DNA of 64,000 nucleotides. It comes from Promethearchaeia archaeon (GTDB taxonomy: Archaea; Asgardarchaeota; Lokiarchaeia; Sigyniarchaeales; SOKP01). Below the pieces are notes generated by a model. That model was not told the origin of the DNA. It saw nothing but the letters and a program-made list of their open reading frames with translations, and ran no database searches. The stretch is from assembly GCA_029856155.1 (NCBI GenBank), contig JAHQWL010000083.1:1-64000 (forward strand). The letters run 5' to 3'. The translations under genes were made by a program, and so were the position numbers. This document shows positions 1 through 7,210 of this stretch, piece after piece. Each line of letters starts with the position of its first letter. Position 1 is the stretch's first letter.

Positions 1-39
1 AAATATTATCCTATAAAAATATAAGATTATTAGATAAAT

Positions 40-969
40 ATGCCAATAAACTCTCAAAAAATTGACGTTCACCATCACATTGTACCTAAAGAATATCTTA
101 CAGCTTTAGCCTCAATAGGCATCAAAAATGCTGTTGGTGAACCATTCCCTCAGTGGGATATTGAAAACACTCTTGCTTTTATGGATAGGCAAGGGATAGC
201 TATAGCAATTAATTCAATTTCTGCACCAGGTATTTATTTTGGAGATAATGATTTTACTCAAAAGCTAGCACGCAAATGTAACGAAATCTCTGCTCATATG
301 GTGAATGAATACCCAAATCGCTTTGGTGCGTTTGCTATTTTACCCCTACCAGATATAGAGGCATCCATAGTTGAATTGGAGTATGCCCTAGATACCTTAA
401 AACTAGATGGGGTGGTTCTACTTACAAATTTTGGAGGTATATACATCGGAGATGCCCATTATGATGATCTTTTTTATGAGCTAAACCGCAGGAAAGCTGT
501 GGTTTTTGTACATCCAAGTGTGCCTCCTTTAGATACATTACCCATGATAATAAAACCCGCAGTTTTAGAATTCGTTTTTGATACTACAAGAGCAATTGTT
601 AATCTTATACATAGAGGAGCAACAAAACGTTTTCCGGATATAAATTTTATATTTTCGCATGGAGGAGGAACTGTTCCCTTTATAACTTGGAGAATTACTT
701 TTGGAAATAAAAAGATAATTAATCAGTTAAAACGCTTCTATTATGATACGGCAGTGTCAGCAACCCCCTATACATTAAGTTCCCTGCTGAGTTTAGTGGA
801 ACCAACGCAAGTATTATATGGGAGTGATTATCCATTTTTACCAGAAAGGGTTGTAAAACTAATGAATGAAGGTCTTCAAAATCATAATTTTGAAAGAGAA
901 GCCCTCACGAAAATTGTCCAGCAAAATGCTGTTTCTTTATTTCCAAGGTTTAAGGAAATAATGTTTTAA
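40..969 (+). CDS. Amidohydrolase 2 (ACMSD-like) family metal-dependent hydrolase/decarboxylase
   Basis: This 309-residue protein has the TIM-barrel amidohydrolase-2 layout of aminocarboxymuconate-semialdehyde decarboxylase relatives. Visible metal-binding features are an N-terminal VHHH motif (about residues 10-13), a histidine in FVHPS (about 158), FSHGGG (about 207) and the C-terminal aspartate in YGSDYPF (about 267). Members hydrolyse or decarboxylate small carboxylic or aromatic substrates, but the substrate cannot be read from sequence and no pathway partners are adjacent. Length is normal for the family. The ATG at 40 lies close to the window edge, so an upstream operon partner cannot be excluded. 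A dispersed repeat copy follows the stop codon. Confidence 0.82.
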   Translation: MPINSQKIDVHHHIVPKEYLTALASIGIKNAVGEPFPQWDIENTLAFMDRQGIAIAINSISAPGIYFGDNDFTQKLARKCNEISAHMVNEYPNRFGAFAILPLPDIEASIVELEYALDTLKLDGVVLLTNFGGIYIGDAHYDDLFYELNRRKAVVFVHPSVPPLDTLPMIIKPAVLEFVFDTTRAIVNLIHRGATKRFPDINFIFSHGGGTVPFITWRITFGNKKIINQLKRFYYDTAVSATPYTLSSLLSLVEPTQVLYGSDYPFLPERVVKLMNEGLQNHNFEREALTKIVQQNAVSLFPRFKEIMF

Positions 970-1000
970 AAATTTTAAAAAAATTTCAAGATTCTTTTAA

Positions 1001-1076
1001 TGGGGGATTGGAAGCGGAAAGGAGTGATAAGGTTTGAGATGAGAAAGGATTGGAGTACGTTCTAGAGTAGAATTTA
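1001..1076 (+). repeat. Dispersed repeat, copy A
   Basis: This copy contains AAGGTTTGAGATGAGAAAGG followed by GGAGTACGTTCTAGAGTAG. The same ordered blocks recur in copies B, C, E and F. It sits between the stop codon of the plus-strand amidohydrolase and the 3' end of the minus-strand GOLPH3-like gene. Confidence 0.75.
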
Positions 1077-1096
1077 TTGCTTTAGTTTATTTAACG

Positions 1097-1759
1097 TTAA
1101 AACATGGGTACAGCGGCCACAGAAGCAGCAGCTTGTTTCCGTCCCCTTATTATTTGTTCTATAGCTTTAATTATATTCAAGATTATATATCGTGCATTAG
1201 GTGCGTAATATGGGGAATAAAGAAGTTCTTTAATCCTTTTCCTAACCTGCGTTCTAAATTTTCTAATAAAATATATTTTGAATAAACTGCATACCTTCAT
1301 TAGACTCAACAAACATAGCAATTCAATACCAGGGCTCATATTATTTATTACAACTTTTTTTATTTGGTCTAACAATAAATTCTTAATTTCTGGTTTTCCT
1401 AGATAGTATCTCCGTTTCTTAAATCCGCAAATTAGAATTCCTTGATTTTCTAATCGTTGAAAAATGTATTGAGAAAATTTTCCATAGAAATGTGAAACTC
1501 TATTTATCCAAGTTTTCAATTTTAATGGTCTTTTCGAGCGATATAAGAAAACCAGAATTTTATCTAGATATGGATATCCACTAGTATCATAATCTAAAAT
1601 TCTTGATTTTTTCCCATAAATAGAAAGTCTCCCTCTAAGATATAAATCTAAAATCATAGCTCCTGCCAATCCTAAATCTTTAGTAGCACGTCCTCTGGAA
1701 AAAATTTTACCTTTACACCCATCAAGAAGCATTAATATATACATTTCTGAAATAAGCAT
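1097..1759 (-). CDS. GOLPH3/GPP34 family protein (Vps74-like)
   Basis: The 220-residue protein matches the GPP34 domain along its length. Residues 30-45 contain the signature GLAGAMILDLYLRGRL, equivalent to the conserved G-L-x-G-x-x-L-x-E-L-x-L-R-G-R-L block of GOLPH3 and bacterial GPP34 proteins. Later landmarks are PYLDKIL near residue 63, a lysine-rich segment near 75-82, ENQGIL near 104 and a PG-x-E-LLCLLSLMK helix near 143. In eukaryotes GOLPH3/Vps74 binds PI4P on Golgi membranes and retains glycosyltransferases; bacterial members are largely uncharacterised. No membrane segment is evident. The protein is strongly basic, which would suit binding to acidic lipid headgroups (inference). 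It is transcribed divergently from a putative DNA-binding protein, with inverted repeats between them. Confidence 0.85.
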   Translation of the reverse strand: MLISEMYILMLLDGCKGKIFSRGRATKDLGLAGAMILDLYLRGRLSIYGKKSRILDYDTSGYPYLDKILVFLYRSKRPLKLKTWINRVSHFYGKFSQYIFQRLENQGILICGFKKRRYYLGKPEIKNLLLDQIKKVVINNMSPGIELLCLLSLMKVCSLFKIYFIRKFRTQVRKRIKELLYSPYYAPNARYIILNIIKAIEQIIRGRKQAAASVAAVPMF

Positions 1760-1817
1760 GCTAAATTACCCTCGTTACAAATACAATTTAAATTTAAATT
1801 AAATCAAAGTGATAATA

Positions 1818-1894
1818 TTATGTTCACAATTAATTAATAAATGTACAATATTTAAATATTAGCATGTACTTATGTACATATAATGTGAACATAA
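1818..1894. promoter_or_regulatory. Divergent promoter with nested inverted repeats
   Basis: An 11-bp perfect inverted repeat, TTATGTTCACA at 1818-1828 and TGTGAACATAA at 1884-1894, encloses further TGTACA-type sites: TGTACA at 1842-1847, ATGTAC at 1864-1869 and the palindrome TATGTACATA at 1871-1880. The block lies between the GOLPH3-like gene (minus) and the 204-residue putative ribbon-helix-helix gene (plus). Arrays of short palindromes are typical operators for dimeric regulators, so autoregulation is likely but inferred. Confidence 0.6.
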
Positions 1895-1923
1895 CAATAT
1901 AAAGATAGAGAAATAGAATTTAA

Positions 1924-2538
1924 ATGAATAATATAAATAATCAGATTGGCAAGAATAACGCATCTGAGAAGGTTCATATCCATACAACAATCCCAAAGCA
2001 AAGTAAAGAACTTATCGATAAATATTCTGATATGGAAGATAGAGAAGGGAATAAAGTTTTTGGTAAGAAAACTAAAGTCATTGAAAGAGCATTGCAGTTA
2101 CTAGATAATTACTATAATCCGAAAGAAAACGATATCGATATAATATGGTGTAGAGCCCGAAAAGAATTAAATATGGTATTAGTAGGTAAAACTACTTTTC
2201 TTTCTTACATTTCAGGGAATACAAAAAAAGCATATACAGAGAATATCGCTGTTGAAGCTGTTGAATGGTATAATGGTAAAAGAATGGAAGACATGGATTT
2301 AGAGGAATTTTTAAAGGGTTTGAAGGGTATGTGGTTTACAGCTAATTACTTTAGAAAAATTGATCTAATTAAATATGATGAGGGGGCTATACAAATGACG
2401 TTTAGTCATGATTTAACAAGAGATTATGGTAAATATTGGGCAGAGTATTTTATAACTTTATTAGAAAATAATTGGCATTGCTCTGTACAAAAATCAATAC
2501 GAAATGAATCATTTTATTTAATTATTAAGCAAGAATAA
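1924..2538 (+). CDS. Putative ribbon-helix-helix regulator with a C-terminal domain of unknown type
   Basis: I do not recognise the full 204-residue family. Residues 16-62 look like a ribbon-helix-helix DNA-binding unit: a short strand (KVHIHTTIP), then a helix containing SKELIDKYSD, and a second helix ending in a K-T-K-V-I-E-R-A-L-Q-L-L pattern typical of RHH helix B. The remaining 140 residues are a mixed alpha/beta domain ending in a strand-rich segment (HCSVQKSIRNESFYLIIKQE) that may be a sensor or dimerisation domain. The gene is divergent from the GOLPH3-like gene, with inverted repeats between them. A role as regulator of that gene and of itself is inferred. Confidence 0.55.
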   Translation: MNNINNQIGKNNASEKVHIHTTIPKQSKELIDKYSDMEDREGNKVFGKKTKVIERALQLLDNYYNPKENDIDIIWCRARKELNMVLVGKTTFLSYISGNTKKAYTENIAVEAVEWYNGKRMEDMDLEEFLKGLKGMWFTANYFRKIDLIKYDEGAIQMTFSHDLTRDYGKYWAEYFITLLENNWHCSVQKSIRNESFYLIIKQE

Positions 2539-2580
2539 TGATTCTTATCGTTCCAATTTAGTTTTTATACCCGACCATTC

Positions 2581-2664
2581 GGAATGTGAAAAGGAGCAGT
2601 AAGGTTTGAGATGAGAAGTAATTAAAAGGAGTATGTTCTAGAGCAAAGATTTTTATTTTTCTTG
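2581..2664 (+). repeat. Dispersed repeat, copy B
   Basis: It contains AAGGAGCAGTAAGGTTTGAG, then ATGAGAAG, then GGAGTATGTTCTAGAGCA and a T-rich tail AGATTTTTATTTTT. It lies downstream of the putative RHH gene. The T-run on the plus strand would suit an archaeal terminator. Confidence 0.75.
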
Positions 2665-2708
2665 TCTTTCTTCGTTCATGGTGATCTGTCTTACCGGAGA
2701 GTACGATT

Positions 2709-2933
2709 ATGAAATTGAAATTAACCCGTTCTCGGAAAGTGGGGCTGGTACTTCTTTCTGCGGGGGTGTTGTTGATATTCCAGTTTGCGATTTTTGGAGG
2801 GCTCTGGTTGGATTTTGCTGTTCCACGCGATGTTCAGGCGTGTTCTTGGATTTTGCTCTATGTTGGGATTATGTTGATACTTTGTGGGCTCTGTGTTTTT
2901 ATATGGGCAGAGTTGAAGCACAGCGACGAATAG
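2709..2933 (+). CDS. Small two-helix membrane protein
   Basis: The 74-residue protein has a basic N-terminus (MKLKLTRSRK), a hydrophobic segment at about 12-34, a short loop containing a charged PRD motif, a second hydrophobic segment at about 45-66, and a charged end (ELKHSDE). This predicts two membrane spans. A GGAGAG purine tract lies about 9 bases before the ATG. Local base composition is richer in G on the plus strand than the neighbours. An overlapping longer frame (2678-2983) is cysteine- and tryptophan-rich without coherent structure and is less credible. Function is unknown. Confidence 0.55.
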   Translation: MKLKLTRSRKVGLVLLSAGVLLIFQFAIFGGLWLDFAVPRDVQACSWILLYVGIMLILCGLCVFIWAELKHSDE

Positions 2934-3001
2934 TAAGTAATTGTTGGTTTGAGGTGATAAGGGTTGGATGGAGCATTTTCTAGAACTAGATTTTACTTTT
3001 G
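2931..3001 (+). repeat. Dispersed repeat, copy C (diverged)
   Basis: It contains GGTTTGAGGTGATAAGG, GGATGGAGCATTTTCTAGAA and AGATTTTACTTTTG in the same order as copies A, B and E. It begins at the stop codon of the small membrane protein gene. Confidence 0.6.
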
Positions 3002-3016
3002 TTTTCTAAAAATAAA

Positions 3017-3358
3017 TTATGTCATTTGTTTAAATAACGCTTGAAATTCTTCTTTCACATCATTTAAACCTAAATTTCCAAGCAGATCAATGGATTTTTT
3101 ACTAAGAGAATAAAAAGAGCGAGGTTCAGAACGTTTGTATCCCATTCTTTTTTCATTTTTAATAAAATTTTTTTCTTTAAGGATTTTAAGATGATAATTC
3201 AGAGTATTCTCTGGAATGGAAGGTAAAAGTTCCCTTAATCGACTGAATGAGAGAGATTTTTCACTAGCTAATAAAGTTAGGAGTATCTTATATCGTGTTT
3301 TTTCTGATATGATTTCCAATTCTTTCCTCATATTTTCAAGGTTTTTGGGAGTATCCAA
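3017..3358 (-). CDS. ArsR-like winged-helix transcriptional regulator
   Basis: The 113-residue protein is a compact winged helix-turn-helix of the ArsR/MarR superfamily. An N-terminal helix contains SEKTRYKILLTLLASEKSLS, followed by FSRLRELL, the recognition helix NTLNYHLKILKEKNFI (about 50-66) and a wing with KRMGYKRSEPRSFYSLS. No metal-binding CxC motif of classic ArsR proteins is visible, so the inducer is unknown. It is divergent from the nucleotide-hydrolase-like gene at 3532, and two perfect inverted repeats in the shared intergenic region are plausible operators. Confidence 0.8.
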   Translation of the reverse strand: MDTPKNLENMRKELEIISEKTRYKILLTLLASEKSLSFSRLRELLPSIPENTLNYHLKILKEKNFIKNEKRMGYKRSEPRSFYSLSKKSIDLLGNLGLNDVKEEFQALFKQMT

Positions 3359-3438
3359 AACTTCTTCACTCTTATTATTTATATTTTATATTTCATCTAA
3401 TTCCAAATTAAATATGCAAAATCAGTTATTTAAATTTA

Positions 3439-3488
3439 ACTCAAAATTAATTGAGTCAATTATTATTGGTATATAATAATTTATACCA
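3439..3488. promoter_or_regulatory. Two inverted repeats in a divergent promoter
   Basis: ACTCAA (3439-3444) pairs with TTGAGT (3451-3456) across six bases. TGGTATA (3467-3473) pairs with TATACCA (3482-3488) across eight bases. They lie between the ArsR-like gene (minus) and the 163-residue gene (plus), where a dimeric regulator would bind. Confidence 0.55.
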
Positions 3489-3531
3489 TAAATGAATTTC
3501 TAAATTATTTTATATTTATTGGGAGTAGAGA

Positions 3532-4023
3532 ATGCAGTTTTCACACGATCATGCGTGGGACGAATTTTTAGATGAATTTACTAATATTTTTTCAGTTTAC
3601 GATCTGAAGAAAAACAAGATCTTTATTTGTGGTTCATATAATGAAGAAACTTTCACTACTCTTCAAGAAGTACAAAAGATTGTAAATTCTATTGAGAAGA
3701 ACCTAGGGTTTTTTGAAAATGAATTTAGACGTACCCATCTTGAGAATTTAATTTTTAAATTTGATCTTATTGCTAAATTTTCGAATGAAATCATCATGAT
3801 TATAGAACACGATAAAGGAGGTCATATGATCGAAATGGGAATTATCCTCTCCTTTAGAGAATTTTCTAAAAAGACAAAGGTATTCGTATTAAGAGATGCG
3901 GAAATTACGGAAGTGCTTAAAAGAGGAGGTTTATTAAAACCTTTTTTTAAGGAAGAAGAAAGTTTATTTTACTTTGAAACTATTGACACATTAAAATCAT
4001 ATTTAAATAAGTTATATTCTTAA
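3532..4023 (+). CDS. Rossmann-like protein, possibly nucleoside 2-deoxyribosyltransferase-like or TIR-like
   Basis: The 163-residue protein has a strand at about 28-36 (KIFICGSYNEE), a second core strand near residues 82-88 (EIIMIIEH) followed by KGGHMIEMGIIL, and a C-terminal strand/helix unit (VFVLRDAEI). The pattern of a glycine-containing first strand and an E-H-x-K-G-G-H-x-x-E-x-G motif resembles the nucleoside deoxyribosyltransferase/TIR/SLOG group, where the conserved glutamate is catalytic. That assignment is by pattern only. A GGGAGTAGAG tract precedes the ATG. The gene is divergent from an ArsR-like regulator that probably controls it. Confidence 0.5.
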   Translation: MQFSHDHAWDEFLDEFTNIFSVYDLKKNKIFICGSYNEETFTTLQEVQKIVNSIEKNLGFFENEFRRTHLENLIFKFDLIAKFSNEIIMIIEHDKGGHMIEMGIILSFREFSKKTKVFVLRDAEITEVLKRGGLLKPFFKEEESLFYFETIDTLKSYLNKLYS

Positions 4024-4039
4024 GATTCAAAAACCGCCA

Positions 4040-4073
4040 CTCTCAACAGCACGAGTGTGAGGTGTTGAAAGAG
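4040..4073 (+). terminator. Hairpin downstream of the 163-residue gene
   Basis: CTCTCAACA (4040-4048) pairs with TGTTGAAAGAG (4063-4073) with a two-base bulge, and a small inner CAC/GTG pairing is possible. It starts 17 bases after the stop codon. It may be a terminator or processing structure, but no U-run follows immediately. Confidence 0.35.
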
Positions 4074-4280
4074 GAACCTAACACACATAACCCACTTAAA
4101 ATAAATAAAGAATAAAAATTCCTAACCAAATCGCCTTATACCTTATCCTCCTTTTAAAGGAAAAGGAATATTTTATTCTTATTTTATTTCTTTCAGGTTT
4201 TATAAAATAGTAGGGATAATTTTTTGGAGATCTTTTTAATAATTATCTTTTTATGAATATAGTATATAACAAATTGTATT

Positions 4281-4323
4281 AAGAAGTAAATCTCTTGAGC
4301 AGAGATTTTTACTCTTTTTATTC
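4281..4323 (+). repeat. Dispersed repeat, copy D (3' part only)
   Basis: It holds AAGAAGTAA, CTCTTGAGCAGAGATTTTTA and a T-rich tail, corresponding to the 3' half of the repeat. It lies about 60 bases before tRNA-Pro. Confidence 0.45.
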
Positions 4324-4382
4324 TTTTTAGGTTGGGAAATAGAAATGGGTTTAAGGTATGATGTATTATTAAAAGTAATTAT

Positions 4383-4456
4383 GGGGTGGTAGTCCAGCTT
4401 GGTAGGATTCCTGGTTCGGGATCAGGAGGTCGAGGGTTCAAGTCCCTCCTACCCCA
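4383..4456 (+). tRNA. tRNA-Pro(CGG)
   Basis: A 74-base cloverleaf without intron. The acceptor GGGGTGG pairs with CTACCCC (one G-T), followed by discriminator A. The D stem is GTCC/GGAT, the anticodon stem CCTGG/TCAGG with loop TTCGGGA gives anticodon CGG, and the T arm is GAGGG-TTCAAGT-CCCTC. CCA is not encoded. Confidence 0.95.
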
Positions 4457-4543
4457 GAGTGGAGTGTGTTTTAGACCAAAATTTTACCATTTTTAAAAAT
4501 TTTTAAATTATTATGGAAAGATTTCCGGTACTTGTCTTGATCC

Positions 4544-4562
4544 AACACCCACTTAGGGTGTT
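4544..4562 (+). terminator. Short perfect hairpin after tRNA-Pro
   Basis: AACACCC (4544-4550) and GGGTGTT (4556-4562) form a 7-bp stem with loop ACTTA, 88 bases after the tRNA. Its role is uncertain; it also lies just beyond the 3' end of the minus-strand micro-ORF. Confidence 0.3.
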
Positions 4563-4613
4563 AGTAAACGATTATAAACAACATAAAAATTTTCGAAAAA
4601 GATTCGACGTAGA

Positions 4614-4712
4614 TTAACCGATCATTTGCGTACCTCGAATGACATAAATAACACCAATAATTATAATAACCATTGCGACCATAGCAATCAATATTCTGGC
4701 AATTTTCTTCAT
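4614..4712 (-). CDS. 32-residue single-span membrane peptide
   Basis: Reading the minus strand from 4712 gives a 32-residue peptide: MKKIAR, a continuous hydrophobic stretch (about residues 7-25), then RGTQMIG. A strong GAGGAGGTG Shine-Dalgarno lies six bases before the ATG, the best ribosome-binding site in this part of the window, which supports real translation. The positive-inside N-terminus predicts one membrane helix. Family and function are unknown. It is isolated between tRNA-Pro and a divergent membrane protein gene. Confidence 0.65.
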   Translation of the reverse strand: MKKIARILIAMVAMVIIIIGVIYVIRGTQMIG

Positions 4713-4930
4713 TAGATTCACCTCCTCTTTATTATAAAATTTCACAAAATAACTTTAAATATCACATTCTCTTAATGATATAAATATTTTATGCTCAATA
4801 TTTAGAACATAAGTTTCCAGTACATTAAAAAAAGCCAGAAAATTTGTAGATGTAATGTTAGATATATTAGTGTGACTTTTTCCAGCATGAACCTCAAAAT
4901 TTATAGAAATATAGAGTTATGAGCACAAAA

Positions 4931-4940
4931 GCTTAAAAAG
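4931..4940 (+). promoter_or_regulatory. TATA-like box for the 4963 gene
   Basis: GCTTAAAAAG lies 23-32 bases upstream of the GTG start at 4963. That is the spacing expected of an archaeal promoter for a leaderless or near-leaderless transcript. Confidence 0.4.
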
Positions 4941-4962
4941 AGCATTATCCTACAATTTCATT

Positions 4963-5505
4963 GTGAGACTTCGAAATTATGTGGGAGTTATTGGATTTGT
5001 GGTATTCATCGCGTTTATATCTAGTACAAGTTTATATATCCCAGCAGGCATCGTACCGATTGCTTTTTGGGAGTATCCCGTTTTCATAATAGTAGCTTTG
5101 ATTGGAACTTTCTTTCTTAATACATTTATTGAATATGGTGTTCTTTATGACATTTCGAGGTCGCATGATGTAAATAAACGAGAATTATTGCTATCTGTAA
5201 TAGTAGTGAACCTTATCACATTTCCAGCTGCCCACTTAACATTATATTTTTCATTAGCATTTACAGTAATTTTCTTATTATATTTTGGAGTAGTAATTGA
5301 AATTATGGTGATAATTATTGAGTGGATATTGTATCGATGGGAATTTCAAAAGCTTTTGTCAGAAACGCCTTCAAAAAAAACCCCCTCATCAAAAACCGTA
5401 TTATCAATATCAGCAATCATAAATATTTTATCGTTTTTAATAATTGGGATAATTGATTCTTATCTGATAAATGTCTACTTCATGTTTGGTATGAGGTATT
5501 TTTAA
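4963..5505 (+). CDS. Polytopic membrane protein, unknown
   Basis: The 180-residue protein starts with GTG and has about five hydrophobic segments (roughly residues 6-25, 33-52, 73-92, 96-118 and 148-172). A hydrophilic lysine/serine/threonine-rich loop (EFQKLLSETPSKKTPSSKT) precedes the last segment. No catalytic motif or known family is recognised. The TATA-like box 23-32 bases upstream implies a leaderless message. It is convergent with the beta-propeller protein gene. Confidence 0.65.
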   Translation: MRLRNYVGVIGFVVFIAFISSTSLYIPAGIVPIAFWEYPVFIIVALIGTFFLNTFIEYGVLYDISRSHDVNKRELLLSVIVVNLITFPAAHLTLYFSLAFTVIFLLYFGVVIEIMVIIIEWILYRWEFQKLLSETPSKKTPSSKTVLSISAIINILSFLIIGIIDSYLINVYFMFGMRYF

Positions 5506-5609
5506 TACTTTTATTATAAGCATCCATTCCTCTTTTATTGCAGATTATTAAAATAGAAATTTGGGATAACATTTAACTATATAAAAATCCAGTATTTTTT
5601 TTCTTAGAT

Positions 5610-6887
5610 TTAATTTATTTCCCTAGTATAACCATGTCGCTTTATAATAATAATCAATGAAATCACAGAAATTGAGAAGCAGATAACAAATAATATGATA
5701 TAAAATGTCCATAATTTCTCATTAGTGAGTGATTTTCCATTACTTTCTGGATTTTTTAGTAAAAAATGATCAGATAATAGATAGATATTATTACTTGAGT
5801 CAATATCGATTGCTATTAAATCTTCATCATCTGAACCACCCCAAGTTAAATACCAATCAACATTTCCGGAGCTATTAATCTTTACAACGTATATGTCATA
5901 ATTATGGTGGTCTTCTGGGATGCTTATAATCGTACCAGCATAAATATTATCAAAAGAATCAAATCCTATATTAATTGACCAATAAAATTCTATATGATGT
6001 TCCCATACCCATTTTAAATCACCCAAATTATCATATTTCACTAGATATGATCTTTTTCCAACAATTATATTATCCGAAGAATCCACTGCTAGATTATAAT
6101 AACCCCTTTGTTCACTAATGATTTCCCACTTCAAAATCCCAGACTGATTATAGCATCTTATCCAATTAGAAGAATTGCCTTGTATATAATAAAAACCTGA
6201 AACTATTATATTGCTATTTGAATCAATCTCCATATCCCTTCCCTCATAATCTCCATCTATTTCTCCATAAAGATGAAACCATTGTTGATCCCCAGAACTA
6301 TTATATTTTGCTATAAATAAATCAAATTTAAATGCTTCGACTAAATCTGAAGTACCATAAATATATATGTTATCTTCTGAATCAACAGCAACATCATTAA
6401 TATCTCCATTAATTCCTCCATCCCATGTTTTTTGCCACTTTAAATCCCCAGAAGAATTGAATTTAAACAATATCATGTTTGGTACTATTGTTCGGTTTTC
6501 ATACATACTTGCTAAATATAAGTTAGATTTTGAATCCACAGCAATCGCAGAATAGTCCAATCTTAATCCCTCTAAATTGAAACTCCATAATTGATCTCCA
6601 GTACTGTTGTACTTTAATACTATTAGATCTCCATAGTACCAATAACCCATACTGGAATAGTAATTTTCAGCTGCCATGACATAAATACAATCATTTAAAT
6701 CAATAACCATGTCTAATCCAAAAAATTCAAAAGCAATTTCCCATGATTCGTCTAATTCATTAGTTTTAATCTTTAAATTATTGTTTTTATTATTCTGGTG
6801 ATCAAACCTGGATAATTTAAATTGAGGCAAAGAGCTAAAAAGCAAACTAATTACTAATCCTAATAGAATATAGGTTTTTTTTTTCAA
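5610..6887 (-). CDS. Exported beta-propeller (SBBP-type) protein with C-terminal membrane anchor
   Basis: The 425-residue protein begins with a signal-like segment (MKKKTYILLGLVISLLFSSL). It then carries about six imperfect repeats of some 45 residues, each with an S-x-x-N-I-Y-V/I strand followed by a K-Y/F-N-S-S-G-D/N-x-x-W motif, for example at about residues 89, 133, 175 and 330. This is the SBBP/beta-propeller repeat pattern of extracellular proteins. A C-terminal hydrophobic helix (about 396-416) followed by KRHGYTREIN predicts an anchor with a short cytoplasmic tail. It is probably a cell-surface binding protein; the ligand is unknown. Confidence 0.75.
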   Translation of the reverse strand: MKKKTYILLGLVISLLFSSLPQFKLSRFDHQNNKNNNLKIKTNELDESWEIAFEFFGLDMVIDLNDCIYVMAAENYYSSMGYWYYGDLIVLKYNSTGDQLWSFNLEGLRLDYSAIAVDSKSNLYLASMYENRTIVPNMILFKFNSSGDLKWQKTWDGGINGDINDVAVDSEDNIYIYGTSDLVEAFKFDLFIAKYNSSGDQQWFHLYGEIDGDYEGRDMEIDSNSNIIVSGFYYIQGNSSNWIRCYNQSGILKWEIISEQRGYYNLAVDSSDNIIVGKRSYLVKYDNLGDLKWVWEHHIEFYWSINIGFDSFDNIYAGTIISIPEDHHNYDIYVVKINSSGNVDWYLTWGGSDDEDLIAIDIDSSNNIYLLSDHFLLKNPESNGKSLTNEKLWTFYIILFVICFSISVISLIIIIKRHGYTREIN

Positions 6888-7198
6888 TTTTCTAAATAGA
6901 TCTTCTATTCTCTATGAATAATTTTTACAGTTGTCCATATAATTATTTGGATTTTAAATTCATTAAATTTTGAATAAACTGACAATTTATAGATCAGACT
7001 TAGTTTGTGAGGGATGCGTAAAAGAATGGTAAGGTTTAATGATGGTTAATTTGAGATGAGAAAGGATGGAGGATATTCTTGAGTAGAGATTTTTTATTTT
7101 TAACTTTTTTTCTTATATAGAAAGATTTTATAAATTTCCATTCTTAATTATATACACTAGGGCATTCTAATTTTAGAAAATAATATAATTTAAAGTAG
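6888..7198. other. Intergenic region with repeat copy E
   Basis: Divergent intergenic space between the propeller gene (minus) and the DUF1326 gene (plus). Apart from repeat copy E, I see only AT-rich promoter-like sequence. Confidence 0.5.
7009..7104 (+). repeat. Dispersed repeat, copy E (longest)
   Basis: It contains GGTAAGGTTTAATGATGG, a duplicated-looking TTTGAGATGAGAAAGGATGG, TATTCTTGAGTAGAGA and a long T-rich tail. About 20 bases are inserted relative to copies A and B. Confidence 0.7.
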
Positions 7199-7210
7199 AT
7201 GGGTGAAATA

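Larger units (their letters stand above)
4024..4382. other. Intergenic region with a hairpin and repeat copy D
   Basis: No convincing gene is seen. The region holds the hairpin at 4040-4073, a T-rich AT tract and partial repeat copy D, and it ends at tRNA-Pro. Confidence 0.5.

Noticed and set aside
2678..2983. Longer 101-codon frame overlapping the 74-residue membrane protein
   Set aside because: It is cysteine- and tryptophan-rich without a consistent structure and lacks a ribosome-binding site. The 74-residue frame has both a GGAGAG site and clean membrane helices.
4383..4456. tRNA-Pro as the attachment site of an integrated element
   Set aside because: I found no second copy of the tRNA 3' end in the window and no integrase gene.
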